From a virus, in the IMG/VR virus record IMGVR_UViG_3300010885_011784, positions 1-51,307 of that record: a stretch of 51,307 nt of DNA, one strand, 5' to 3'. Numbering within the stretch: position 1 is the first letter of the stretch; every line of letters begins with the position of its first letter. This document shows, one piece after another, positions 1 to 7,603 of the stretch. The translations under genes were made by a program, and so were the position numbers. The notes below the pieces were generated by a model that had not been told where the DNA came from, did not search any database, and worked only from the letters and a program-made list of their open reading frames with translations.

Positions 1-159
1 ATTGAACAAGCCGACAGAAAATCAGCCGACAACGGGCTACTAGACCTACAAAATCGTTTGGGGAAGGGGGTGATACCAGGTTTGCAGTTATGCAAGTTTG
101 AACGGAAAGACGTTCAACGACACAAAATTATTGAACATATTTTGGGTCTATATCAGTAA
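1..159 (+). CDS. Partial plus-strand reading frame, C-terminal end only
   Basis: The first frame of the plus strand is open from the window edge for 52 codons and ends at TAA (157-159). No start codon is in view, so only the C-terminus of a possible protein is seen; it ends in a charged helix-like tail ('HKIIEHILGLYQ'). It runs tail-to-tail into the end of the minus-strand gene at 128-448, overlapping it by 32 bases. A 13-base word (CGGAAAGACGTTC) and the residues RKDV are shared with the C-terminus of the zinc protein at 23306-23647, which hints at a related protein but may be chance. Function is unknown and the frame may not be a gene. Confidence 0.3.
   Translation: MEQADRKSADNGLLDLQNRLGKGVIPGLQLCKFERKDVQRHKIIEHILGLYQ
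98..117. other. Small stem-loop near the window edge
   Basis: TTGAACG, loop GAAAGA, CGTTCAA; it lies after the stop of the 106-aa gene on the minus strand but lacks a T-run, so it is not a standard terminator. Confidence 0.4.
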
Positions 160-448
160 CCTGGTCATCTGAGTCAGAGGGGGAGAGTACTTCCCCTCTC
201 CAGCCATTCTCTTCGGACAATCTATCAACGATAGCAGGATAAACACCTTTGTAATATGCAAACAATTTATCCCAATCAGTATCAACCTGATTGCCGTCAA
301 TAATACACTTATCAACTACACGTTCTTTAAAATCCATAATGATGTTGACTGTTTGATGGTCGGCTCTTTTAATTTTCTTACCTATACCAACCAACTCATC
401 AATCTTGCCGTCGGCTTTTTTTACGTAAGTTACTAATAGATATCTCAT
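128..448 (-). CDS. Conserved-looking phage protein of unknown function (106 aa)
   Basis: A 106-residue soluble protein starting MRYLLVTYVKK. It has no membrane segment, cysteine cluster or catalytic motif that I recognise. Its N-terminal half alternates short strands and charged turns; the C-terminal tail is acidic (SPSDSDDQ). The start codon overlaps the clamp-loader stop (ATGA at 445-448), so it is translationally coupled to gene 44 and is the last gene of the 31-116aa-44 operon. The context suggests a replication accessory or early role, but that is inference from position only. Confidence 0.75.
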   Translation of the reverse strand: MRYLLVTYVKKADGKIDELVGIGKKIKRADHQTVNIIMDFKERVVDKCIIDGNQVDTDWDKLFAYYKGVYPAIVDRLSEENGWRGEVLSPSDSDDQVTDIDPKYVQ

Positions 449-1368
449 GTTGTTAGTTCTGCTAATGTTGCTGCCAAGCTAATTTCAGGAATGCCAACCA
501 TTGATAGATTGACTAAACCATTACGAATCACAATGATTGCTTGGTCTTTTTGTTCTGGGGATTTGCCCCACAAGTCTAAGTTATTGTACATCCAACGATA
601 TGTATCTTCAATACGTGTTGGATATAATGCAAGATGTTGCATTAGTTGTTGACGACCCTCAATGACTTTACCAGTCTTAAACAAACTAGTGGCTTCAAGC
701 AACAATTCATCTTCACTATTACCAATACTGACTGGAGGAAGCAATGTTCCTGTACTGCTATTGACTTGAACTTGATTCAAACACTTACGCAAGTCAGGAT
801 ATGTAGCACGAACATAACTGTCCAGTGTGTCCAAATCAAATTGAACGTTCTCAGTGACCAATACAGTTGCCGCACGTGCAGTAAATTCTGTCATATCAGT
901 TTTAGTGATATGAAATTCGTGACAACGACTCTTAAGTGCAGGGATAATCTTATGTTGATAGTTACAAGTTAGAATATAACGAACAGTTCCTGCATAAGCT
1001 TCCATGTCATTACGCAATGCCGCTTGTGCTGCCGCTGTAAGATAATCTGCCTCGTCTAACAATACGACTTTAAAGTTACCAAAGGGCATTGTTTGTACAA
1101 ACCCATTGATTTTATCACGCATGTTATCAATACCGTTTTCACGACTCGCATTAATTTCTAGTACATCATACTCTTGTACGTCCAATTGATGAATCAATAC
1201 TTTTGCAAGAGTAGTCTTGCCTGTACCGGGGTCACCGCTTAGTAACAGATGCGGGATAGTACCAGAACTGATCCAGCCTTCTACTTGTTGTTTTTGTCGT
1301 TCATCAACAAAAACATATTCTTCTACTGTTGTGGGACGATACTTTTCTACCCAGAGATTGTTCTTCAT
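445..1368 (-). CDS. 44: Sliding-clamp loader, large (ATPase) subunit, T4 gp44-like
   Basis: AAA+ ATPase of the replication factor C / gp44 family; with gp62 it loads the gp45 clamp onto primed DNA at the replication fork. Visible motifs: an N-terminal WVEKYRP box typical of clamp loaders (about residues 6-12), Walker A GDPGTGKT (45-52), Walker B VVLLDEAD (101-108), and the SRC motif (147-149) that supplies the arginine finger. Its 307 residues are close to the T4 length of 319. The start overlaps the preceding stop by four bases (ATGA), so it is coupled to the upstream 110-aa gene. No gp62 or gp45 gene is in this window. Confidence 0.95.
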   Translation of the reverse strand: MKNNLWVEKYRPTTVEEYVFVDERQKQQVEGWISSGTIPHLLLSGDPGTGKTTLAKVLIHQLDVQEYDVLEINASRENGIDNMRDKINGFVQTMPFGNFKVVLLDEADYLTAAAQAALRNDMEAYAGTVRYILTCNYQHKIIPALKSRCHEFHITKTDMTEFTARAATVLVTENVQFDLDTLDSYVRATYPDLRKCLNQVQVNSSTGTLLPPVSIGNSEDELLLEATSLFKTGKVIEGRQQLMQHLALYPTRIEDTYRWMYNNLDLWGKSPEQKDQAIIVIRNGLVNLSMVGIPEISLAATLAELTT

Positions 1369-1697
1369 CGCTTCAATGCTTCGTATGTGATAATGTGGTT
1401 AAGTGATTCACCTAGGTCTTTGTCATGGGGTACGATATGTAATGAGTTTTTCATTCTGTCTGATTTTTCATCATAGTGACGCAATTCAACTACATGCCCG
1501 CCGTTAGCAGAATATAGATTGAAACAAGTGCCACGACTTTCCAATTCACCAGAAGAATCATGTCTTGATGGATTAGCACGAACGGTGTTTTGTCTTTTAC
1601 TACCAGTCATAATAAGAGTAGGTCCCTCATCTTCTTCTTGAGAAACACTCCAAGCCCAACGAGATTTCTTTAAAAACCAATTGTCAAACCATTTCAT
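1365..1697 (-). CDS. Unknown small protein between co-chaperonin and clamp loader genes
   Basis: A 110-residue protein from the ATG at 1697 (MKWFDNWFLKK). An earlier ATG at 1715 would add six residues but overlap the preceding gene; the chosen start lies directly after that gene's TAA (TAATATG), so it is preferred. The N-terminus is aromatic and basic, followed by an acidic stretch and a polar middle. A candidate C-terminal motif is the run of His and Tyr residues before the end. I do not recognise a family. It is coupled at its end to the clamp-loader start (ATGA). Confidence 0.7.
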   Translation of the reverse strand: MKWFDNWFLKKSRWAWSVSQEEDEGPTLIMTGSKRQNTVRANPSRHDSSGELESRGTCFNLYSANGGHVVELRHYDEKSDRMKNSLHIVPHDKDLGESLNHIITYEALKR

Positions 1698-1698
1698 A

Positions 1699-2067
1699 TT
1701 AATACACCTTATCACTCATTGTATCATCATTAGGAAGTTCATCACTAACTAATAGTATATCGTTAGGGTCAACTTTGCGAATTGTTTTCTTACCAGTTTC
1801 ATCTTCAATATCAATGCCCCTAGTCCAACGACCATGACTAACTAGAATCCATTTACCAATTTGAATTTCTTCGTCATTATGATCTGGGCCCACAGCATAG
1901 ACCTGTGCCCAACGGGGTCTAATACCCGAACTTTTACCGTCATCACCGGGAATAATAATTCCACTTGATGTAATACGTGTTTCAAAACTCATTTCAGTAA
2001 CAATAATTGTTTTACCAATAGGTTTGACTGCTTTAACTTGATGTGGTTCAAATGCTAATTTATTCAT
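1699..2067 (-). CDS. 31: GroES-like co-chaperonin (T4 gp31-type)
   Basis: A 122-residue protein with a GroES-type barrel: 'VKPIGKTIIV' at about residues 14-23, a mobile-loop-like segment with 'SSGIIIPG' (about 34-41), then 'VYAVGPD' and, near the end, 'NDILLVSDE'. GroES-family proteins cap GroEL; T4 gp31 replaces GroES to fold the major capsid protein, and that role is likely here. The call rests on the strand order and the IIIPG loop; a host-type GroES is the alternative. A sigma70-type promoter lies so close that its -10 box ends six bases before the ATG, and no Shine-Dalgarno site is present, predicting a leaderless mRNA. Confidence 0.8.
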   Translation of the reverse strand: MNKLAFEPHQVKAVKPIGKTIIVTEMSFETRITSSGIIIPGDDGKSSGIRPRWAQVYAVGPDHNDEEIQIGKWILVSHGRWTRGIDIEDETGKKTIRKVDPNDILLVSDELPNDDTMSDKVY

Positions 2068-2073
2068 GTGTTT

Positions 2074-2102
2074 ATTATATGTGATTGTTTAAATGTTTTC
2101 AA
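2074..2102 (-). promoter_or_regulatory. Sigma70-type promoter of gene 31
   Basis: TTGAAA (2102-2097), 17 bases, TATAAT (2079-2074), on the minus strand. Only six bases separate the -10 box from the ATG at 2067, so transcription would begin at or next to the start codon. There is no Shine-Dalgarno site in that gap. Confidence 0.75.
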
Positions 2103-2503
2103 GGCTTTTGGCTAACTACTTTAACAATGTCATCAACCGAAAAGTCATCGGCTACTTCATCATCATTTAACAATTCCATTTCCTCTGGCGTAACAATATC
2201 TACTTCTTCTTCTACGGGCGGAGGAACATACATTGGCTCATCGGGAACTAAATCTGATTGTTTAATCTCTGCTTGTTCTTGGTCAGCATTACTCATGGTT
2301 GTACCATGCATTTTACTAGCAAGGGTTTTATTGTAAACCCCACCTATACGTTGATTGTTATCCATAATAACTTCATTCTTGCTATCAATAATGTCACCAC
2401 GTGCATTAACACCCATATTACCTGCGGCTCTTACGTGTTCATGCTTGCTAACTAATGCTGACATATCAATTTCTTTTCCGATTGCGGATCTTATTCTAGA
2501 CAT
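2099..2503 (-). CDS. Unknown acidic protein (134 aa)
   Basis: The first half is mixed and polar (start MSRIRSAIGKEIDM); the second half is strongly acidic and proline-rich (PPPVEEEVDIV, then EEMELLNDDEVADDF), probably disordered. No enzyme motif is visible. It has a strong ribosome-binding site (AAGGAG eight bases before the ATG). It follows the polymerase-like gene with an 11-base gap and is probably co-transcribed with it from the promoter at 3028-3056. The acidic tail could bind a basic partner or mimic DNA; that is speculation. Confidence 0.75.
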   Translation of the reverse strand: MSRIRSAIGKEIDMSALVSKHEHVRAAGNMGVNARGDIIDSKNEVIMDNNQRIGGVYNKTLASKMHGTTMSNADQEQAEIKQSDLVPDEPMYVPPPVEEEVDIVTPEEMELLNDDEVADDFSVDDIVKVVSQKP

Positions 2504-2514
2504 TTTCTTACTCC

Positions 2515-3021
2515 TTATTTTAAAAACTCGTCAATGGACAAGTCATAGTATAAACTATTTATCCGATGTACTCCTAATAGAAATAATACAAAACTAGCAA
2601 TACTGCTACCTCGTCCTACACCCCATACTACGTTATTTGCTCTCATTGTATCAACCAAATATTTAAGATAACACAATAATGGAAACAATTCACGTTCTTG
2701 GAACAATATCAATTCTTGCCCAGCACGTTGTAGTTCAGCGTATCCATTTGTTTGGTCAAGAATGAACTTAGCAATGTCCATCTCGTAGTATTCTTTTGGC
2801 ATGAACCATTTACTTTGATTCTGATTGTCAAATTCTTTTACAGATAATTCAGGTTTCTTATAGACTACAAATTCCGTATTATTAATAAGTTCTAATGACT
2901 CATTGAATATAACAGGCTTGTCCACCAGTGCCCGTTTTAATTGTGCTTCTGGATCAGTTAGATAGATATTGCAAATGTCATCGTGTGACAATATTTGCTG
3001 ACCGAATTCATCTGTATACAT
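2515..3021 (-). CDS. Small protein resembling part of the DNA polymerase III alpha (C-family) palm
   Basis: A 168-residue protein whose last 35 residues match the nucleotide-binding region of bacterial replicative polymerases: GVGRGSS (134-140) followed by a hydrophobic helix, then 'YYDLSIDEFLK' as in DnaE '...LLFERFLNPER'. The protein stops just before the place where DnaE carries its catalytic aspartates (PDFDxDF), so it cannot be a polymerase by itself. It may be a reduced, repurposed palm fragment. A consensus sigma70 promoter (TTGACA-17-TACAAT) has its -10 box six bases upstream of the ATG and there is no ribosome-binding site, so the mRNA is predicted to be leaderless. Confidence is high for the gene, moderate for the homology. 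Confidence 0.75.
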   Translation of the reverse strand: MYTDEFGQQILSHDDICNIYLTDPEAQLKRALVDKPVIFNESLELINNTEFVVYKKPELSVKEFDNQNQSKWFMPKEYYEMDIAKFILDQTNGYAELQRAGQELILFQERELFPLLCYLKYLVDTMRANNVVWGVGRGSSIASFVLFLLGVHRINSLYYDLSIDEFLK

Positions 3022-3027
3022 TTTGAT

Positions 3028-3056
3028 ATTGTAACAGATAAACTAGCTATTGTCAA
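3028..3056 (-). promoter_or_regulatory. Sigma70-type promoter of the polymerase-like gene
   Basis: TTGACA (3056-3051), 17 bases, TACAAT (3033-3028). Six bases then ATG at 3021, the same geometry as at genes 31 and 61. The predicted start site is the A of the start codon. Confidence 0.78.
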
Positions 3057-3680
3057 CTATGATTTGTCCGTTTTGTTGTCAAAGTTAGCAAACATAACTT
3101 CATTAGATGGGCCGATTGTAATAGCACTTATGGGTGTTTCTTCCCAACTCAAATACAACTCTTCCCAAGTTATGTTGTTCTTAACTAATTTAACAATCTT
3201 CTTAGACTTGTTCTTCTTGGATATTGTAGTAATCTTAGTAGAAGAATCGTTCCACCATCCTGGTTTATTAAATGGTCCTAAGTTTTCTTCTATTGAATGC
3301 TTACACCATACACCGTCACTCATACTAGATGATATAGTAATATCCGTTACAACTAATCTACCTTCATTTATTGAATTTAGTTTAGAGATTAACATAATAC
3401 CAATGATTTGGTCATATGGTTCTTCGGGTAATGTACACACTTTTAAATCAGCATCCAAATACTTTTGTATTGTTTCATCTTCATCTTCACAAATAAAAAT
3501 CGAATTTTGTAAACAGTGATTTAAAAAGTATTTAATTCTTTCTAGTGCGATATTTTGTTCACGTATGATTTCGGATTCAACATTAAAGTCTACATCAATC
3601 TCATAGTTATTTAAAATAAATTCGTTACTAAAATATACGCCGGTTGTAAATGCAAATGCACTATTAATTCTTGCTGTCAT
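3057..3680 (-). CDS. Unknown protein (207 aa)
   Basis: A soluble, acidic-to-neutral protein with a lysine-rich patch near residue 155 (KKNKSKK) and many aromatic residues in the C-terminal third. No family is recognised. The end of the preceding 85-aa gene overlaps its start by 17 bases, suggesting coupling. A sigma70 promoter for the next gene begins at its stop codon (the -35 box is at 3051-3056), which separates it from the polymerase-like gene. Its neighbours on one side are replication genes and on the other virion genes, so context does not decide its role. Confidence 0.7.
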   Translation of the reverse strand: MTARINSAFAFTTGVYFSNEFILNNYEIDVDFNVESEIIREQNIALERIKYFLNHCLQNSIFICEDEDETIQKYLDADLKVCTLPEEPYDQIIGIMLISKLNSINEGRLVVTDITISSSMSDGVWCKHSIEENLGPFNKPGWWNDSSTKITTISKKNKSKKIVKLVKNNITWEELYLSWEETPISAITIGPSNEVMFANFDNKTDKS

Positions 3681-3921
3681 TGGATATGTTTATCTGTTGG
3701 TCGATGTTTTGTTTTTTATACATCTCATCCATGCGCTTCTTTAACTCAATGTTATAGCTGTTGATTACCATTTGAATTTGGTTAGCCATATTTTGATTGT
3801 TCATACGACTAGCAAAGGTCATCTTTTGATACAAACTGGTAATAGCAGTTTGTAAATCTTCAGATGATTTTTTTGATAAGTCGCTTAAATCTAAGAACGG
3901 ATGAGTAATATGATTATTCAT
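3664..3921 (-). CDS. Small helical protein of unknown function (85 aa)
   Basis: Mostly alpha-helical by composition: a short N-terminal segment, then a charged and hydrophobic heptad-like stretch from about residue 20 to 68 (many Leu, Met, Gln, Lys), ending in a polar tail. The ATG at 3921 is preferred over an in-frame TTG one codon upstream. It sits 12 bases after the stop of the 277-aa fibre-type gene and overlaps the start of the 207-aa gene. No clear Shine-Dalgarno site is seen. The function is unknown; a small coiled-coil adaptor is one possibility. Confidence 0.65.
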   Translation of the reverse strand: MNNHITHPFLDLSDLSKKSSEDLQTAITSLYQKMTFASRMNNQNMANQIQMVINSYNIELKKRMDEMYKKQNIDQQINISNDSKN

Positions 3922-3933
3922 CAACTTATTTAC

Positions 3934-4767
3934 TTAGATACTAGCCAGTGTGATTTTTTTCCAAATAACTGTGCTACCGTCATAGTTTCCAGTACATAGA
4001 TACAGATTTGTACCATCACTGCATATTGTACCCGCTGTATCACCTTGTGCTCCAGTATTAATTGGTGTTCTCGTGGTGATTTGGTTAGATTTTTGATTTC
4101 TATTGATTGGGTGAATTTCTAATGTAGTACCGCAATCCTCAGTTGATATCATATACTGTAGTTTTGCTACACCACCACTAACTTGGAATGCATCTTTTGG
4201 TAAAGAAACAGTGTTTGTATAAACTGTACTAATTGCGGGGCTACCGTTGCTAGAATAATTTTCTAATGCTCTTGCACTATATCCCATACCAGCAATAATG
4301 TTACCTGTACTATCAATAGTTGTATCAGGAAACTTAATAGTAGCTTGAGTATTAGCAACAGTCAATATTAACTGAACATTACTTTGTGTACCGCTTGGAG
4401 CCCATGCACCAAAGTTGATAGTTGTATTGCCGGTTATTGTGCCATATTGCACATCACCTTGACTTACATTAATTAATTTAACATCAGAACCAGAGGTAGC
4501 AACGTTGTTACCTAAATTGAATGTACTTGCTCTAAAACTCTTAACCAATACATTACTAATCAATGTATTAGCCATATCATTGTTTAGTGTTGCTCCGTTC
4601 AATGCTGATTTAACAATAACCTTATTTTGCAGGTCAGTTATCTCAGTACCCGCAGAGTCAATATTATTCTTAATACTAGTAAAGTTATCCCTGAATCCTT
4701 GACTATCATTGTTGATACCGGGAACTGGATAATTTGTTTTAATGCCGTTTGTGTTGATTGCGCTCAT
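3934..4767 (-). CDS. Tail-fibre-type virion protein (277 aa)
   Basis: The N-terminus contains 'NYPVPGINNDSQGFRDNF' (about 13-30), a start common to phage structural proteins that pairs with a short helix, and the middle is rich in Asn, Thr, Ser and Gly with beta-strand character. The C-terminus has 'TAGTICSDGTNLYLCTGNYD' (about 244-263), a display-type module of fibres and baseplate appendages. It lies directly downstream of the Ig-like structural gene and has its own late promoter (CATAAATA at 4786-4793). Likely role: part of the adsorption apparatus on the virion surface; the exact position is unknown. Confidence 0.7.
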   Translation of the reverse strand: MSAINTNGIKTNYPVPGINNDSQGFRDNFTSIKNNIDSAGTEITDLQNKVIVKSALNGATLNNDMANTLISNVLVKSFRASTFNLGNNVATSGSDVKLINVSQGDVQYGTITGNTTINFGAWAPSGTQSNVQLILTVANTQATIKFPDTTIDSTGNIIAGMGYSARALENYSSNGSPAISTVYTNTVSLPKDAFQVSGGVAKLQYMISTEDCGTTLEIHPINRNQKSNQITTRTPINTGAQGDTAGTICSDGTNLYLCTGNYDGSTVIWKKITLASI

Positions 4768-4785
4768 AGTTTTATTTCCGTAATG

Positions 4786-4793
4786 TATTTATG
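4786..4793 (-). promoter_or_regulatory. T4-type late promoter (CATAAATA) for the 277-aa fibre gene
   Basis: Matches the T4 late promoter motif TATAAATA except the first base. It is 18 bases upstream of the ATG at 4767. Confidence 0.6.
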
Positions 4794-4800
4794 ATTCAAT

Positions 4801-6972
4801 TTACTTGGGTAAAATTGTTTTTCGTGGAAACAATACATAAAAATCACGTGAATCAATTGGGTCAGGAGTAGGGGTAGCACTTGGTAGATTCTCCCAACTA
4901 GGAGTAGATAGATAATCGTTGTAATCAAACGTAGAACTCTTGTCCACAGTATAACGATCAATCAAGAAATAAATTTGATTGAGTTTGTAACCCCAATTAT
5001 TGTTAATGTTATTTTTAATCGTTTCTGAATACCCAGGCTTAGTATAACATATTACCCATGCTGATTTAAATCCTAAAATGCTACCACTTAGTTGTTGACT
5101 TGACATCCATTTTGGTAACAACTTGCTGTCATAGTTTTCTGATAGTACACTTGAAATTTGCTTTCTCATGTTATCAAAGCTTGCAGGATATACATGCTTT
5201 ACTAAATTACTTCCTACACTATCATAATATGATTTATTAGCGTTTTGGTCAAATTCATAACTAGTGTAAACGTCAGCACGACTACTAATGTTTTCTCCAG
5301 CAGAAATATCAATTACTTTAGGTAACGTAATATCTTTGGCAACACTCTTACCATCATTATTTACTAAATCGTCAATAATTTCACTGTATACTACTTCATA
5401 TACTATGTTGCCATTATCATCTCTTGCTACCGCAGTTTTCAAATTACCTAGTATAATTTGTCTCCAGTAATGATTTTGATTTATGGCTGAAATATATTTT
5501 TCAATAGTACTTGAATCGATACCATATACTTGTACGAACTTAACATCATTTGCTTTACCAAAATTATTATCTTCTGGTCTATATAGATAATTATACGGAA
5601 TAAGTGTATTGTTATTCAATAAGTCTCTAATTATTGCTCTATCATTTAGATTAGGGGTTGCTTTGAAATACATTGTTTCCGTAGGCACTTCATAGTATTG
5701 ATTTACCTTTAACGTAAATGTTCTTCTGCCTATCAATGCAGGGAATATCTTACTATATGCTTCTACTTCAAATGTAAATGTGTTAAATGATCCAACTGGA
5801 GTCAAAGTTGATTTAGGTTGATTAGCTACTTTGCCTGCCAACTCTCCTGTTTGTAATAATATTAAGTTAGGTGGTAAACTTCCTGATATTAACCTATAGT
5901 TTAGTGCATGTGATGAAGTTGCAACTATACTTAAATCACTGATAGTGTTATTGTTAATGGACCCTAAATTAGCAGGACTAGACCAGTTAATAACGGGGTT
6001 TATATTTCTTATTACTCTTAATTTAAATTTAGTTATATCACTAACAATGCCAGGTTTGTTTCTCTTTTTTACACGCACACTAAAATCATAGTCACTTAGA
6101 CCGGTGCTTCCCAATGTAGGGGCTCCGCTTATCCAACCTGTAGTAGCATATCCAGTAACTCCGGGCGGCAAATCTATAAATTCATAATCGATAGGATCAT
6201 TTTCAAAGTCATAACCAATAACTTTAAAATTGAAATTAGACCCGCTTGTCACTGTGGGTATTATGTTGTTAGGTGCATAATATCCATAATTATTATCAGT
6301 ATCAGATATAATTAATGACAACGGACGATTATTTAATATTGCCGGTATTCTTGTATTTTTTGCCTTTTTCAATTCTTGATTAAGAACAGTAATTGAATAT
6401 GTACTAGATGCAACACCTAAATCATTTTCAAGTTTAACAGTAAATGAATATTTTTTAGTTGTTGGATTGCGAATATCAGTGATAGGAGGTTTAGCATAAC
6501 CCTTAATTACTCCTAGATTAGTAATCTCTAACCCAGGCGGTAATATACCTGTAGCAAGTGTAATGTTAGTTGAACTAGCAATAGCTGCCTGAGTGTATTG
6601 TAATTGAAATTCTACCCAAGTACTATCGTTGATAGTAAGAATGTTACCAGCCTTAGTTGTAAATGATGGTTGCAATGATCCTAATACTTTAAGAGAAAAG
6701 GTACGGTCAGCAACTGAACCAAACATATCATAAGCACGGACTGTGAAAGTATAGGTAGTATCATTTGGTATTAATGTTGCTGTACCATCAACAATACCAA
6801 CTTCGTTCTTGCTAGTTAATGTAATTCCATTAGGTAAACTACCGTTTAATAATTTATATTTTACCTCTGTTCCTATATTAGGTGGTTTGGCAAAAAGAGT
6901 GACATGAAGGTACTTACCTGGTAAATAAGTACCTAATGAACCTGCGGCTGTAACCCATATTGGCTGTACCAT
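4801..6972 (-). CDS. Large virion protein with N-terminal Ig/cadherin-like repeats
   Basis: A 723-residue protein. The first 450 residues hold about four repeats of a putative Ig-like (He_PIG/cadherin-like) fold, each marked by 'GSLPNGITL', 'GILPPGLEI', 'IDLPPGVTG' and 'GSLPPNLIL', followed by strands such as 'YTFTVRAYD' and 'YSFTVKLEN'. The last 270 residues are different, richer in Asp, Tyr and Lys, with proline near the end. Ig-like repeats are common on phage surfaces, where they bind carbohydrate. It has a ribosome-binding site (AGGA eight bases before the ATG) and lies three bases after the endolysin stop. Likely a baseplate or fibre-attachment protein. Confidence 0.75.
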   Translation of the reverse strand: MVQPIWVTAAGSLGTYLPGKYLHVTLFAKPPNIGTEVKYKLLNGSLPNGITLTSKNEVGIVDGTATLIPNDTTYTFTVRAYDMFGSVADRTFSLKVLGSLQPSFTTKAGNILTINDSTWVEFQLQYTQAAIASSTNITLATGILPPGLEITNLGVIKGYAKPPITDIRNPTTKKYSFTVKLENDLGVASSTYSITVLNQELKKAKNTRIPAILNNRPLSLIISDTDNNYGYYAPNNIIPTVTSGSNFNFKVIGYDFENDPIDYEFIDLPPGVTGYATTGWISGAPTLGSTGLSDYDFSVRVKKRNKPGIVSDITKFKLRVIRNINPVINWSSPANLGSINNNTISDLSIVATSSHALNYRLISGSLPPNLILLQTGELAGKVANQPKSTLTPVGSFNTFTFEVEAYSKIFPALIGRRTFTLKVNQYYEVPTETMYFKATPNLNDRAIIRDLLNNNTLIPYNYLYRPEDNNFGKANDVKFVQVYGIDSSTIEKYISAINQNHYWRQIILGNLKTAVARDDNGNIVYEVVYSEIIDDLVNNDGKSVAKDITLPKVIDISAGENISSRADVYTSYEFDQNANKSYYDSVGSNLVKHVYPASFDNMRKQISSVLSENYDSKLLPKWMSSQQLSGSILGFKSAWVICYTKPGYSETIKNNINNNWGYKLNQIYFLIDRYTVDKSSTFDYNDYLSTPSWENLPSATPTPDPIDSRDFYVLFPRKTILPK

Positions 6973-6975
6973 TAA

Positions 6976-7593
6976 TTATCCTAATAGTTTTAATGCTAGT
7001 TCGTAATGATGTTTTCTATCTTCAATACCAATAGTACCACCGTTGATGCGTTTTGTAAGTCCTACAAAATCATCATTGTCACAGAACTTATTTAAATCGT
7101 TGTTGTCCCAAAACCAACCTGCACTAGATACTGCACCTTCAGGTGTCTCTAAGTATGCAACTGTTTCTTCAATGCTAATACCCAAATCTTCTGCAAACTT
7201 TGTATAGTTAGCACGACCGGTCAATTGAATCAATCCACGACCACAGAAACGATATCCATCACCCGATGCCTCGTCACCATTAGCCATACGACTAGCATAA
7301 ACACGGTTAGCAATCTTTTCTGGCTGACGTTCATATGCTTTGGCTGTTGCTTCGTCTTTAAAATACTTCTTAAATGTACCCATTAAACCTTTTGCACTGT
7401 AGTTTAGATTTTCTTTAACAAAATTAAATCCACCTGACTCATGTGCAGTTTGTGCTATGAATGCGGCTGCTCGTTTGTGGTTATCATACATGTCATAGTA
7501 CTCAGCAACTTCGTGTAATGCTGTTGCGTATTTTTTCAATACAGTTTCTTTAGTCTTTGGGCATAATGCCTTTAAAATTTCTAATGTTATCAT
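6976..7593 (-). CDS. Endolysin, glycoside hydrolase family 19 (chitinase/lysozyme type)
   Basis: A 205-residue peptidoglycan hydrolase. GH19 hallmarks: the catalytic Glu in 'TAHESGGF' (E52), a second acidic residue near E108, the family signature 'GRGLIQLTGRANY' (118-130) and the substrate-cleft motif 'KRINGG' (181-186). It has no signal peptide, so release needs a holin. The ATG at 7593 is chosen over one 24 bases upstream because it has a strong AAAGGAAA ribosome-binding site and does not overlap the previous gene. It sits among fibre genes, so it may be expressed late; it could instead be a virion-associated lysin. Confidence 0.93.
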   Translation of the reverse strand: MITLEILKALCPKTKETVLKKYATALHEVAEYYDMYDNHKRAAAFIAQTAHESGGFNFVKENLNYSAKGLMGTFKKYFKDEATAKAYERQPEKIANRVYASRMANGDEASGDGYRFCGRGLIQLTGRANYTKFAEDLGISIEETVAYLETPEGAVSSAGWFWDNNDLNKFCDNDDFVGLTKRINGGTIGIEDRKHHYELALKLLG

Positions 7594-7603
7594 AATATTT
7601 CCT

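Noticed and set aside
98-117. Terminator of the clamp-loader operon
   Set aside because: The stem is present but has no T-run; the end of this operon is not settled.
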